Source: Cyanobacterium stanieri LEGE 03274 (GTDB taxonomy: Bacteria > Cyanobacteriota > Cyanobacteriia > Cyanobacteriales > Cyanobacteriaceae). Taken from it: a DNA stretch of 47,537 nucleotides. Shown here piece by piece: positions 36,636 through 46,561 of this stretch. Each line of letters opens with the position of its first letter. Positions within the stretch are counted from its first letter, which is position 1. The notes below the pieces were generated by a model, which was given only the letters and a program-made list of their open reading frames with translations, did not search any database and had not been told where the DNA came from. The translations under genes were made by a program, and so were the position numbers. The stretch lies in the NCBI RefSeq assembly GCF_015207825.1, contig NZ_JADEWC010000028.1:1-47537 (forward strand), read 5' to 3'.

Positions 36636-37886
36636 ATGTGGCAAAAAATAAAAAGATTTATTAGGACATTTTTTCGCAAATCAAGAAAAATTGATGAAGA
36701 ACCAATCAACAAAGTTAGTTTGGTGTTAATTATTATTATGGATATATTTATCCTTAGTAACGTTTTTATAGGGTTAAATGACATTGGAAATTGGTATATT
36801 AGCCCCTCAGATAGTCATCCCTGTTATTCTCAGTGGAATAATTATCGAGATAACAGCGATGAAGATAAACAATACACAATATTAACTAACAATAATTATA
36901 ATTATTCTTACAACCCTAATCTAAATTTAAGAGATAATTATCAAAATATAGAAAATAAACACTTAGGAAGTGTTAGCCCTATTTGCTACGATTACGCTTC
37001 TTCCTTTGATGCAACCCAAACCCGTGAATTTAGAACAAAAGTTAACGAAATAGATTCTAAACAAGGTACTATTAGCACCATAGAAGCAGAAAATCGAACT
37101 ATCAGAGAACAATATGACTCTACCCTTTTAGAAGAAATTGCAGGGCAACCTGGTGAGTTATCCATTAATCAGGTAGAAGCCAGAGAAGCAAGACAAACCC
37201 TAGAGGAGAATAATAATAGAATAAGTAATCTTAAAAATGAAATAGATACTTTAAAAAGGGAAATCTTTGCTTTACCGACAGTAGAAGAATTTTTTACCCT
37301 ACTTAACTCCGATGATAATTTTAATAATTTAGAGGCGAGTTTTGAAAGAGCTTCCTTTTGGTATCCCAGTATTCAAATTATATTCCAAGTTCTATTTTTA
37401 GCGCCCCTAATTGCGATCGCAACGTGGCTTCATCTCAAAGCCGATAATAATGGAAACGGACAACTAGCCTTAATAACATGGCATTTGTTGATAATCTTCT
37501 ATATCCCTCTAATCATCAAAATTTTTCAGTTTTTACAAGTAGGGGCGCTCCTATCCATCTTGACAGAAATAGTAACAGTATTATTTACAGGCTTACTCTT
37601 TGTCTTAGCATATCTATATATTTTTATTATTCCCCTAATTACCTTCGCCCTCATAAAATTTAGTCAAAAAGTAATCTTTAACACCAAAAATCAAGCCACC
37701 AAAAGAATTCAAAAATCAAAATGTCTGCGTTGTGCCAAAAAATTACCCCCCGACAGTCTCTATTGTCCCCATTGCGGTTACTATCAATATCAAGAATGTC
37801 ACAATTGCCAAAACCTAACCTATAAACACTTACCCTATTGTATAAATTGCGGAGCATCACAACAACAAACCCAGACGAATAATTAA
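36636..37886 (+). CDS. Membrane protein with coiled coil and double zinc-ribbon end
   Basis: 416 residues, no family recognised. Order of parts: a basic cytoplasmic start (about 1-25), one membrane helix (27-50), an Asn/Tyr-rich extracytoplasmic stretch, a coiled coil (about 130-215, EAREARQTLEENNNRISNLK), three or four membrane helices (245-350), and a cytoplasmic tail with four CxxC pairs at C363/C366, C377/C380, C388/C391 and C402/C405. The tail fits two zinc ribbons of the DZR type. Flanked by MITE debris upstream and a tnpB remnant downstream, in an accessory-looking spot. Confidence 0.7.
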   Translation: MWQKIKRFIRTFFRKSRKIDEEPINKVSLVLIIIMDIFILSNVFIGLNDIGNWYISPSDSHPCYSQWNNYRDNSDEDKQYTILTNNNYNYSYNPNLNLRDNYQNIENKHLGSVSPICYDYASSFDATQTREFRTKVNEIDSKQGTISTIEAENRTIREQYDSTLLEEIAGQPGELSINQVEAREARQTLEENNNRISNLKNEIDTLKREIFALPTVEEFFTLLNSDDNFNNLEASFERASFWYPSIQIIFQVLFLAPLIAIATWLHLKADNNGNGQLALITWHLLIIFYIPLIIKIFQFLQVGALLSILTEIVTVLFTGLLFVLAYLYIFIIPLITFALIKFSQKVIFNTKNQATKRIQKSKCLRCAKKLPPDSLYCPHCGYYQYQECHNCQNLTYKHLPYCINCGASQQQTQTNN

Positions 37887-37906
37887 ACTCAATCCGGGAT
37901 AATAGT

Positions 37907-37962
37907 TGTAAGTATTGACACTCACACCATCAAATCAAAGATTGTGATGGGTGATTCTTACA
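37907..37962 (-). repeat. Hairpin at the right end of an IS605-type remnant
   Basis: TGTAAG (37907-37912) pairs with CTTACA (37957-37962), and CAC-CCATC with GATGG-GTG inside. It lies directly behind the tnpB stop, where IS200/IS605 elements carry their right-end hairpin and the 3' part of the guide (omega/reRNA) RNA. Confidence 0.45.
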
Positions 37963-38262
37963 TCATTGACACTTAACTAGATTAAGCAAGTTACCTTGAC
38001 TAATCCCCGTCAGTACGTCTCCGTAAGCATTTTTATTCACGGTATGCCCTACCGCAATTAATCCTCTATTTTTAATTACCTCTGCACTTACGACGTCTCT
38101 TGGTGCTGTATAACCGCAATACTGACAATTATGTATTCTTTCACTTATTTGCTTTTTACCAGTATGATTACCACAGTTACTGCATTCTTGAGATGTACCA
38201 TCTTTATCTACTTTTAGATAAAACTTACAAAATTTAAAATGGACGGTGCATCGCCCTACAGA
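37963..38262 (-). pseudogene. tnpB: C-terminal remnant of TnpB (IS200/IS605 OrfB)
   Basis: About 99 codons read without stop from directly behind chlN. They include KVDKDGTSQECSNCG, then HNCQYCGYTAPRDVV and VIKNRGLIAVGHTV. The two CxxC pairs are the zinc finger of TnpB, and the RDVVSAEVI aspartate belongs to the last RuvC motif. The N-terminal 300 residues, including the first two RuvC motifs, are missing, so no nuclease can be made. The frame is open up to the chlN stop codon itself, so readthrough of that stop would fuse the two. A right-end hairpin follows the stop. Confidence 0.85.
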
Positions 38263-39666
<1,404 letters not shown>

Positions 39667-39734
39667 TTACTCCTATGTATAGATTTTTGTGTAGGGAGGG
39701 AATTTAGGTATAATTTCTGTTTGGGTGGGGAGTT

Positions 39735-39771
39735 AAGGTTAAATAACCTTACCTCACCATTAACAAATGAA
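39735..39771. promoter_or_regulatory. Hairpin between the DUF5331 gene and chlN
   Basis: AAGGTT pairs with AACCTT around AAAT, extended by GGTG/CACC with mismatches. It lies on the minus strand between the two genes, without a strong T run, so it may be a processing site or weak terminator. Confidence 0.4.
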
Positions 39772-39783
39772 GTATTGATAAAT

Positions 39784-40173
39784 TTAAATTTGATTATTAG
39801 AGTTTAAAATCTGTTTACGAAAATCATCTAAAGGCGAAGTATAAGAAGGTGATGATTGCGTTATTTGTGCTGGTGATGTTTTTCTAATATCCTCTAGTTT
39901 TTTTAACTCAACATCAGGATCAAAATCCAAACCTAACGCCTGAATAATCGCATCTTCATCAGAGTTTAAATAAAGAAAAGTCTCTAAATATTCGGATAAT
40001 TCTAACTCTAGGGCTGTCACTATACCCAAAATTAATTTAGCGGGGGGACGTTTACCATTATCTGATGTGTCATACCAATCATTATTTTCTTCGCAAAATA
40101 AAGTAATCCATTTTTTATTAATAGCCCAATAATCTAGCCATTTATCTTTAATTTTTAACTTCATTTGTTTCAT
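39784..40173 (-). CDS. DUF5331-like protein
   Basis: 129 residues, soluble, acidic. The layout KIKDKWLDYWAINKKWITLF, then RPPAKLILGIVTALELELSEYLE and AIIQALGLDFDPDVELKKLE fits the cyanobacterial DUF5331 family, which is frequently found beside chlL and chlN. Its position between the two subunit genes on the same strand suggests a role linked to the dark reductase, such as assembly or regulation; that is inference. The gap to chlL is 71 bp, so they may share a transcript. Confidence 0.7.
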   Translation of the reverse strand: MKQMKLKIKDKWLDYWAINKKWITLFCEENNDWYDTSDNGKRPPAKLILGIVTALELELSEYLETFLYLNSDEDAIIQALGLDFDPDVELKKLEDIRKTSPAQITQSSPSYTSPLDDFRKQILNSNNQI

Positions 40174-40244
40174 ATTTTTTATCTACATGATTTAATTCTC
40201 AAATAATTTACAAAATAACCAGAAAATTTTAATTGTCAATTGCT

Positions 40245-41117
40245 TTAAACCATCATTAAATCAAGCTCATCAACTTCCTGCTTGGGTGCATCCGCAGGGG
40301 GATTGAGATAGTAATCAGAAAGTAAAGTAAATAAATCTCTGTCTTGGGCTTCACTAGGCACAACCCCTTCAGGCATTGCCAAAATTTGGTCAGCAATATT
40401 GAGATAAAAATCACATACATAATCCAAACTAGGATCTTTTTCTGCCATTTCAAACAAGGTTTTACCCTTAACCCGTGATACCCGTATATCTTCAATGAGA
40501 GGTAATACTTCCAATACAGGCATGGCTACGTGGGAAATATATTTATCAATCAAGTCTCTTTTTGAGGTGCGATTACCAATTAAACCCGCTAGGCGTAAAG
40601 TATGAGTACGTGCTTTTTCTCTGACGGAGGCGGCGATACGATTGGCGGCAAAAAGGGCATCAAAACCATTATCGGTGACAATGAGACAATAATCGGCATA
40701 GTTAAGGGGCGCTGCAAAACCACCACAAACCACATCCCCCAACACATCAAACAAAATTACATCATATTCATCAAAGGCGTTCAATTCTTTGAGTAGTTTT
40801 ACAGTTTCACCGACTACATAACCACCGCAACCAGCGCCCGCGGGTGGTCCTCCTGCTTCGACACAATCTACCCCTGCATAACCTTTGTAGATTACATCTT
40901 CGGGCCAAATGTCTTCGTAGTGAAAATCTTTTTCTTGGAGAGTGTCAATGATGGTGGGGATTAAAAAGCCTGTGAGGGTAAAGGTGCTATCGTGTTTCGG
41001 ATCGCAACCTATTTGTAATACTTTTTTTCCTCTTTTGGCGAGGGCGGTGGAAATGTTACAGCTGGTGGTCGATTTGCCGATACCGCCTTTTCCATAAACT
41101 GCTAATGTCAATGTCAT
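40245..41117 (-). CDS. chlL: Light-independent protochlorophyllide reductase iron protein
   Basis: ChlL is the NifH-like ATPase that passes electrons to ChlN/ChlB. The 290 residues show the P-loop [15 protein letters not shown] at about 10, the switch II region, and the conserved cluster cysteines in [13 protein letters not shown] and [16 protein letters not shown]. The start ATG at 41117 is followed by the family [12 protein letters not shown]. First gene of a probable chlL-DUF5331-chlN operon on the minus strand. Confidence 0.98.
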   Translation of the reverse strand: MTLTLAVYGKGGIGKSTTSCNISTALAKRGKKVLQIGCDPKHDSTFTLTGFLIPTIIDTLQEKDFHYEDIWPEDVIYKGYAGVDCVEAGGPPAGAGCGGYVVGETVKLLKELNAFDEYDVILFDVLGDVVCGGFAAPLNYADYCLIVTDNGFDALFAANRIAASVREKARTHTLRLAGLIGNRTSKRDLIDKYISHVAMPVLEVLPLIEDIRVSRVKGKTLFEMAEKDPSLDYVCDFYLNIADQILAMPEGVVPSEAQDRDLFTLLSDYYLNPPADAPKQEVDELDLMMV

Positions 41118-41584
41118 TTTGTCAGACTCCAGAATTTTGCTCTGTTTGCATTATTGACTAATTTGTTATTTTTCACAGAATCTTTTTTGTTATAAGGTGC
41201 TGTAATTTAGGTTTAATCGTTTTCTAAAATATTTAAAAGCTGTTAAATCTTTTATTAACTTTAATTTAAGCCTAAAAAAAGTTTTATAAAACTTTTATAT
41301 TAGCTAATATAGTAATTAATTACAAAAGCAAAAAACGTATTGACTAAAAATCAACATGGGCTAAAATTTAATAAAAAGCACTGTAAATATAGGGTTGTGG
41401 ATGTTTTAAAGACTTAGCTCTAATGTGGAGGTGTAATTTTGTTTATAATTAATTAACATTTACCTTGTAACCTTTATATTAATAGGCTTTGAGATAATTT
41501 ACTTCGTTAATATGCTAGTATTGTTGCTAGTTTAATTAGATTGAATGTTAATATTTGCTACGATTTGATTTTTTATTGAAAATA
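41118..41584. other. Upstream region of chlL, no further gene
   Basis: About 465 very AT-rich bp between chlL and a small membrane gene. It presumably contains the chlL promoter, but I could not pick convincing -35/-10 boxes. No repeats of the families seen elsewhere in the window. Confidence 0.35.
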
Positions 41585-41779
41585 ATGCGTATAAATGCTC
41601 AATTAGCTCCCCGAATATTAAGAATATTAACGATTATTACTCTCCCTTTGTCTATTATTCTTTATCTGTTGCGAGGATTTGGTTTACTGGGTTTTTTATC
41701 TGGATGGGTGGTAATTTTATTGATTATGACGGCTATATTTAGTTCTATTTTTTATTTAATTGAAAAAACTTACTATTGA
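41585..41779 (+). CDS. Small two-helix membrane protein
   Basis: From ATG 41585 the protein has 64 residues: a basic start MRINAQLAPRILR followed by two hydrophobic helices (about 14-31 and 34-56) and a short tail ending EKTYY. A TTG 30 bp upstream could extend it by ten residues. No family is recognised. It precedes ctpA by 250 bp on the same strand. The hydrophobic pattern with an Arg-rich cytoplasmic end makes real coding likely, but homology is untested. Confidence 0.5.
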   Translation: MRINAQLAPRILRILTIITLPLSIILYLLRGFGLLGFLSGWVVILLIMTAIFSSIFYLIEKTYY

Positions 41780-42031
41780 TACTGGTAAATTTATTCAGTG
41801 ATGGAATATTGGTTACAAGTGGTTTATTATTTTTTCCTTGCTTTATTTTTTTATCTAGTTAATCATAAATTTATTGTGATTTAAAATAGTATAAATGATT
41901 AATAATTAAATGTTAAATATATGAATATTTCAACCTAAAATTTAATTGGTAATACTTTTATATGGTCTGTTTTATTTTTTGTGGAAGTATAATTTTTTAG
42001 TTATTTTTTATTTTTTTGTATTAAAAATATT

Positions 42032-43243
42032 ATGAAAAAAATTTTTCTTTGTTGTTTAGTTATTTTTTATATTCTGCTTTCAGGAATAGTAGCAGTGCCT
42101 AATGCCTATGCTTTTAGTGAGGAAGAAAAGTTAGTGCTTCAGTGCTGGCGTTTGGTTAATGAAGCCTATGTAGATAGTTCTTTTAATGGTCAAAATTGGT
42201 GGGGATTACGCCAAAAAATTCTCAGAAAACCTTTAAATAATAGGGAGGAAACTTATGGAGTAATTAGGGAAATGTTGGCTAGTTTGGATGATCCTTATAC
42301 TCGTTTGTTGCCCCCAGAGCGCTATCATGATTTGCAGATTACTACTTCTGGGGAACTTTCTGGGGTTGGTTTACAAATCAGCGTCAATCCTGAAACGAAA
42401 CATATTGAGGTGGTTTCTCCTTTGCCTAATTCTCCTGCGGAAGATGCGGGGATTCATCCTCGGGATGAGGTTATTAGTATTGATGGGGTAAGGGCTGATA
42501 CTCTTTCTTTGGATGAGGCGGCTAGTCGTATTCGGGGTAAGGTTGGTACTGAGGTTACTTTGGAGATTAAACCTAAAGATAAGGATATTGTTAATGTATA
42601 TCATTTAAGGCGCGATCGCCTTTCTCTGAGTTCGGTTATTAGTCGTTTAGATGATTCTAACCCCGATTTTCCTGTGGGTTATCTGCGATTAAATCAGTTT
42701 AGCGGTAGTGCTACCAAGGATTTAGCCCATGCGATCGCCCTTTTTGAACAAAAAAACGTTAAGGGTTATATTTTAGATTTACGTAATAACCCAGGGGGTT
42801 TATTACAAGCAGGGGTTGAAATTGCCCGTTTATGGCTAAAACCTAGCACCATTGTTTATACCGTCAATAGACAAGGTACTATGGGTAGTTATGATGCTAT
42901 GGGAGAACCAATTACAGACGCACCCTTAGTAGTTTTGGTAAACCAAGGTACGGCTAGTGCCAGTGAGATTTTAGCAGGGGCTTTACAAGATAATGGTAGG
43001 GCGATTTTAGTGGGGGAAAAAACTTATGGAAAAGGTTTGATTCAATCTTTATTTGAACTTCCCGACGGCGCAGGATTGGCGGTAACAGTTGCCAAATATG
43101 AAACCCCTAACCATAAAGATATTAATAAACTCGGGATTTCTCCTGATTTTGTTGTCTCTCAAGAGCCGATTAACTATTTTGAAATTGGCACTGATGTTGA
43201 TTTGCAGTATCAAAGGGCGATCGCCTCTTTGCAACAATCTTAA
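42032..43243 (+). CDS. ctpA: Carboxyl-terminal processing protease, CtpA-like
   Basis: A family S41 serine protease of 403 residues. A signal peptide ends at about NAYA|FSE. A PDZ domain (about 105-180, GELSGVGLQI...AGIHPRDEVISIDG) precedes the peptidase domain with the serine-lysine dyad S309 (GTASASEIL) and K334 (TYGKGL), positioned as in Tsp. In cyanobacteria CtpA trims the D1 C-terminus before manganese-cluster assembly; sister paralogues CtpB and CtpC exist, and the choice of CtpA rests on remembered sequence. psbM lies downstream and psbA 4.2 kb away. Confidence 0.88.
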   Translation: MKKIFLCCLVIFYILLSGIVAVPNAYAFSEEEKLVLQCWRLVNEAYVDSSFNGQNWWGLRQKILRKPLNNREETYGVIREMLASLDDPYTRLLPPERYHDLQITTSGELSGVGLQISVNPETKHIEVVSPLPNSPAEDAGIHPRDEVISIDGVRADTLSLDEAASRIRGKVGTEVTLEIKPKDKDIVNVYHLRRDRLSLSSVISRLDDSNPDFPVGYLRLNQFSGSATKDLAHAIALFEQKNVKGYILDLRNNPGGLLQAGVEIARLWLKPSTIVYTVNRQGTMGSYDAMGEPITDAPLVVLVNQGTASASEILAGALQDNGRAILVGEKTYGKGLIQSLFELPDGAGLAVTVAKYETPNHKDINKLGISPDFVVSQEPINYFEIGTDVDLQYQRAIASLQQS

Positions 43244-43349
43244 TATTTCTTAATGTTTATAAACTATGTATGGTAATGGTTTATTGAACCTAAAAAGCTA
43301 AATTATGATATTCTAGTTACCGTTAGTTTAATATCTGAAAAATAAGAAA

Positions 43350-43454
43350 ATGCAAGTTAACGATCTAGGTTTTGTTGCTACTCTACTGTTTGTGCTTGTG
43401 CCTACCGTTTTCCTTTTAATTTTATATATTCAAACAGGAAAAAACGAAGCATAA
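43350..43454 (+). CDS. psbM: Photosystem II protein PsbM
   Basis: 34 residues, [20 protein letters not shown] followed by a hydrophobic end and the tail YIQTGKNEA. One membrane helix; the pattern (M-V-x-L-G-x-A-T-x-L-F-x-L-V-P) is that of PsbM, which lies at the PSII dimer interface. It sits 106 bp after ctpA on the same strand. Too short for most gene callers but the match is clear. Confidence 0.92.
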   Translation: MQVNDLGFVATLLFVLVPTVFLLILYIQTGKNEA

Positions 43455-43468
43455 TAAACTATTTTACC

Positions 43469-43563
43469 TTTTGACTTTGCGGGACTGTTAGAACTATTTG
43501 AAAAATACAAGACAATCTATTCTTGTAAAGTAACCATAGTTTTGAACCCTGTCAAAGTCAAAA
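43469..43563. repeat. Long nested hairpin behind psbM
   Basis: Three stems nest: TTTTGACTTTG with CAAAGTCAAAA (11 bp, perfect), AACTAT with ATAGTT, and TACAAG with CTTGTA around a ten-base loop; GGG and CCC also pair between the first two. It occupies the gap between convergent psbM and the Lon-N gene. No T run follows it, so it is not a textbook terminator. Confidence 0.65.
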
Positions 43564-43611
43564 TTATTTAGTTACAAAATTATATTAACAATTTTTAAAA
43601 AGTATTTTTAA

Positions 43612-44250
43612 TTAATTAAAAGCATCCTTTAAAGCCGTACGAGCTGCCAAATTTCCCCTGGTGGTAACTAAAATATCAGCTTCCCGTTGCAAACGCTCAG
43701 CAGTATCCTGCATTTCTAACAATGTTTGTTGTTCCACCGCCACACCATATAAATTACTAGCTACCCAGTAAGACAATTCCATGGGGGCAGTGGGTAAATT
43801 TTCAGGAAGCTCAATTTTTTGGTCGGTTAATTTTGCTGAGAGTGTAACCACATCTGTTAATAAAGTTCTCACTTCATCAGCTTTATCTTGTAAATTAATT
43901 TGGGTAGGTTGATCATCAATCCATTCCACTAAACCAACTCGATAAGGTTTTTCTCTCACATATTCCAAAACTCTAAACCGTTGCTGTCCTAAAGTCAGGA
44001 TTTTCATGCGATCATCAGGTAAACGTTCAAAATGGATAATCTCCGCACAACAACCAATATTAGCAATTTCCCCGTTACTAGGATCGATCATTAGCACACC
44101 AAAACGGCGATCATATTCTAAAATAGTATTCATCATCATACGATAACGAAATTCAAAAATATGTAGAGGTAACGGACGCCCTGGAAATAAAACCACTTCG
44201 GGCAGAGGAAACAATGGTAATTCTCTAACAGCGATGGAAGGTGATGTCAT
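43612..44250 (-). CDS. Lon substrate-binding (N-terminal) domain protein
   Basis: 212 residues corresponding only to the N-terminal LON domain: VRELPLFPLPEVVLFPGRPL, then HIFEFRYRMM and GCCAEIIHFERLPDDRM. No ATPase or protease domain follows, so it is not Lon protease. Such stand-alone proteins are common in cyanobacteria, and their role is unclear; substrate recognition or chaperone-like activity is inferred only. Its promoter shares a 446-bp gap with the SmtB-type gene, which holds an inverted pair AAGGTGCGCT/AGCGCACCTT. Confidence 0.85.
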   Translation of the reverse strand: MTSPSIAVRELPLFPLPEVVLFPGRPLPLHIFEFRYRMMMNTILEYDRRFGVLMIDPSNGEIANIGCCAEIIHFERLPDDRMKILTLGQQRFRVLEYVREKPYRVGLVEWIDDQPTQINLQDKADEVRTLLTDVVTLSAKLTDQKIELPENLPTAPMELSYWVASNLYGVAVEQQTLLEMQDTAERLQREADILVTTRGNLAARTALKDAFN

Positions 44251-44320
44251 AGTTTTAAGTTTTGTTATGCTCTTTTTTCTAATTTAACGGATTTTGAACA
44301 GGATTAGAGATTTTCTTACC

Positions 44321-44603
44321 TAAGGTGCGCTCGATGGTATGGAGTCATAATCAGAAAATTATCTTTTTATCATGGAATGAATAATATTTTCATGGTCGCA
44401 AAAAATATATTTATAGTTTTAAAAGTAGGCAATATCTTAAACTAAATTTTAGTTAATGGGTATTTAAATTAAGACTAAAAAGGTTTTGTAATATATGTCA
44501 GTTATCTTCATGAAAATAGTTTTTTGAAAGAATTCCTTGATAGTTTAAGATCGTATTTCCTCCATTACCTTGTATCAAAAGACAAAATTTCCAGCGCACC
44601 TTA
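44321..44603. repeat. Inverted pair TAAGGTGCGCT in the Lon-N/smtB gap
   Basis: TAAGGTGCGCT at 44321-44331 and its exact reverse complement AGCGCACCTTA at 44593-44603 are 283 bp apart end to end. They could be ends of a decayed element, or two copies of a regulator site. No target duplication is visible. Otherwise the gap is AT-rich and without a gene. Confidence 0.35.
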
Positions 44604-44696
44604 ACCCTCTAGTTAACTATTCTCAAGATGCTAGAAACAATATCGAGTTAAGATAGTAAATATCAAAAATAATCAAAAGTACCTTACCTCGTAACT

Positions 44697-45089
44697 ATGA
44701 AAAGCCCTTCCCTTAATAAAACTCACCTAGAAAATGAACTAATTCCCTGCTCTCCCCACGGAATAGATGATAACTTATGTGGAGTATTTGAGGGAAAAAT
44801 TCTCAGCCATGAAAAATCTCAAACTATGGCAGACTTTTTTGGTTTATTAGGGGACGCCAATCGTCTGAGGATTCTATCAGTATTAGCCCAACAAGAAATG
44901 TGTGTTTGTGATTTAGCAAATATGTTACAGATGAGCGAATCAGCTGTTTCTCATCAACTTAGAACATTAAAATCCATGCGCCTAGTAGCATATCAAAAAA
45001 GAGGTAGAAGGGTTTATTATCGTCTCTTAGATCATCATGTTCTGGAATTGTATCGCGCCGTGGCAGAACATTTAGACGAGGTAGATTAA
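44697..45089 (+). CDS. ArsR/SmtB-family metal-sensing repressor
   Basis: 130 residues: a winged-helix core (GLLGDANRLRILSVLAQQEM, then ESAVSHQLRTLKSMRLV) with metal-site residues seen in SmtB and ZiaR. The alpha-3 motif CVCDL supplies C69 and C71. The alpha-5 set D112, H114, H125 and E128 has the same spacing as the zinc site of SmtB. The N-terminal CSPHG adds a further cysteine/histidine pair. The usual partner (metallothionein or zinc ATPase) is not adjacent; CP12 follows instead. Zinc sensing is the best guess. Confidence 0.87.
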   Translation: MKSPSLNKTHLENELIPCSPHGIDDNLCGVFEGKILSHEKSQTMADFFGLLGDANRLRILSVLAQQEMCVCDLANMLQMSESAVSHQLRTLKSMRLVAYQKRGRRVYYRLLDHHVLELYRAVAEHLDEVD

Positions 45090-45274
45090 TATCATTAAAA
45101 CATTACCATAAATGATTCTATGAGCTATTTTTATGTATCCGAAATAACTGAAATAGTAGCAGAATAGGGTTTAAAAGGAATTGATGTTTTTGCCTAGTAG
45201 AATTATCCCTATCACAAAGATCTTAATTCTGTTATAAGCTATAAAGGTATAAGAAAATCATAAGGTATTAAACT

Positions 45275-45499
45275 ATGAGCAACATACAAGATAAAATTCA
45301 AGAAGAATTAAAACAAGCTAGGGAAGTATGTACCACCGAGGGGGCAACCTCTGGGGATTGTGCGGCGGCTTGGGATGCTGTGGAGGAGTTACAAGCTGAG
45401 GCTTCTCACCAACAACAAGGAGAGAAAAAGAAAAATTCTTTAGAGCAATATTGTGAAGATAATCCTGATGCGGCTGAGTGTCGTATCTATGACGACTAA
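45275..45499 (+). CDS. cp12: CP12
   Basis: CP12 is an intrinsically disordered 74-residue protein that, when oxidised, binds GAPDH and phosphoribulokinase and shuts off the Calvin cycle in the dark. Visible: the N-terminal cysteine pair C19/C29, the core AWDAVEEL (32-39) and the C-terminal pair C60/C69 in YCEDNPDAAECRIYDD that holds GAPDH. All four cysteines are intact. A strong terminator follows 25 bp after the stop. Confidence 0.95.
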   Translation: MSNIQDKIQEELKQAREVCTTEGATSGDCAAAWDAVEELQAEASHQQQGEKKKNSLEQYCEDNPDAAECRIYDD

Positions 45500-45525
45500 T
45501 TGTTCAATTTGTTGTTTAATAAAAG

Positions 45526-45554
45526 CAAGGGGTGGGGTTATCCCACCTCTTTTT
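45526..45554 (+). terminator. Terminator of cp12
   Basis: AGGGGTGGG pairs with CCCACCTCT (one G-T pair) around GTTAT and is followed by TTTTT. Confidence 0.85.
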
Positions 45555-45577
45555 GTGGTTAAATATATTTTTTTATT

Positions 45578-46171
45578 ATGGAAGATACGTTATTAAGGGC
45601 TTTAGTTTGGACTAACTATAAGTTATTTTTAGTTTTTTGTTTATTTTTTCCTCTTGTTTTATCTGTTTGGAGTTTGTTTTCTAATATTCCTTCTATTCAG
45701 CGGTTATTATTGATTTTTTGGCGGGTGGCTAGTTTATTGGCGATCGCCATTTATTTGTTTATTCCTGTGTGGCAATGGGGATATTTAGCTTGGTTTATAG
45801 GACATATTTTAATTGTCATTAGTCTTTGGTTTTGGGTGGATATTAACGATGAAATTCAAGATTTACCAAAAAGCCCCTTGCGTTTACTACTCACTTCGTG
45901 GCGCTGGGCAACTTCTATTTATGGTATCCTAGGTGCGATCGCCTTTACTCCTTTTTTAAAATGTACTTTCTCCGAAGATGCCGCGGTAGAAAAGGTTTGT
46001 CGAGCATGGTTAGAAGCCCCATGGCACTATAAAAGTTGGTTTCACCCCAACGCTACCACAGGATTTTTAGGGTTTTTAGGTATGTCTGGTTTAATTATTT
46101 ATGGCATTTATTTACTATACTTCCTTGCCTTCCGTCTCATTCGACAAGGTAGAATTGCCATTGAACAATAG
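45578..46171 (+). CDS. DUF3177 family membrane protein
   Basis: 197 residues with about five membrane helices (15-32, 42-64, 68-88, 105-126 and 160-185). The N-terminus LLRALVWTNYKLFLVFCL and the loop WVDINDEIQDLPKSPLR fit the cyanobacterial DUF3177 family of unknown function. The lumenal loop has two cysteines (KCTFSED and KVCRAW) that could form a disulfide. It begins 78 bp after cp12, behind that gene's terminator, so it probably has its own promoter. Confidence 0.75.
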   Translation: MEDTLLRALVWTNYKLFLVFCLFFPLVLSVWSLFSNIPSIQRLLLIFWRVASLLAIAIYLFIPVWQWGYLAWFIGHILIVISLWFWVDINDEIQDLPKSPLRLLLTSWRWATSIYGILGAIAFTPFLKCTFSEDAAVEKVCRAWLEAPWHYKSWFHPNATTGFLGFLGMSGLIIYGIYLLYFLAFRLIRQGRIAIEQ

Positions 46172-46264
46172 TAGGAGGTAGGTTATAGCTTGTTAGTTAT
46201 CCATTGTCCATTCTTTCAAAGACTAAACATATTATCCTAAAATCAAGTAAGCCAATAATTTTTG

Positions 46265-46552
46265 ATGAATAATCTACTCTTAAAAATAGAAGAATATACC
46301 AAGGAAAATCCACAATGGCTGGTAATTGTAAAAGCAGAAGAAAATGGGCAAAATTTAGAAATTATGACCTTTAGGGGGTTTTCTAGTAGTTTGACAGGGG
46401 CTACGGAATATGACCCTGATTTGCCTGTTTTATCATCTTCTGGGATAATTTTATCCGTTGACTTGCTCCAAGCCCCTTATAACCCCGTCAATCCCTTATA
46501 TATTGAACAAAATTTGACCCCTGCACAATTTGAAGCAAACTTTTTGTCTTAA
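46265..46552 (+). CDS. Small conserved protein, possibly DUF7734
   Basis: I use ATG at 46265; a TTG one codon upstream is also open. The 95 residues have the shape LLKIEEYTKENPQWLVIVKA, FRGFSSSLTGATEYDPDLPV and SVDLLQAPYNPVNP. The SSSLTG...YDPD...P pattern resembles a domain shared by cyanobacteria and plastid proteins (DUF7734), but I am not sure. It ends 9 bp before cpcF and may be cotranscribed with it. Confidence 0.55.
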   Translation: MNNLLLKIEEYTKENPQWLVIVKAEENGQNLEIMTFRGFSSSLTGATEYDPDLPVLSSSGIILSVDLLQAPYNPVNPLYIEQNLTPAQFEANFLS

Positions 46553-46561
46553 AAATTGATC

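Noticed and set aside
41801-41884. 27-codon frame MEYWLQVVYYFFLALFFYLV
   Set aside because: Could be a tiny membrane protein, but the DNA is so T-rich that a hydrophobic frame is expected, and it matches none of the small photosystem or cytochrome subunits I know.
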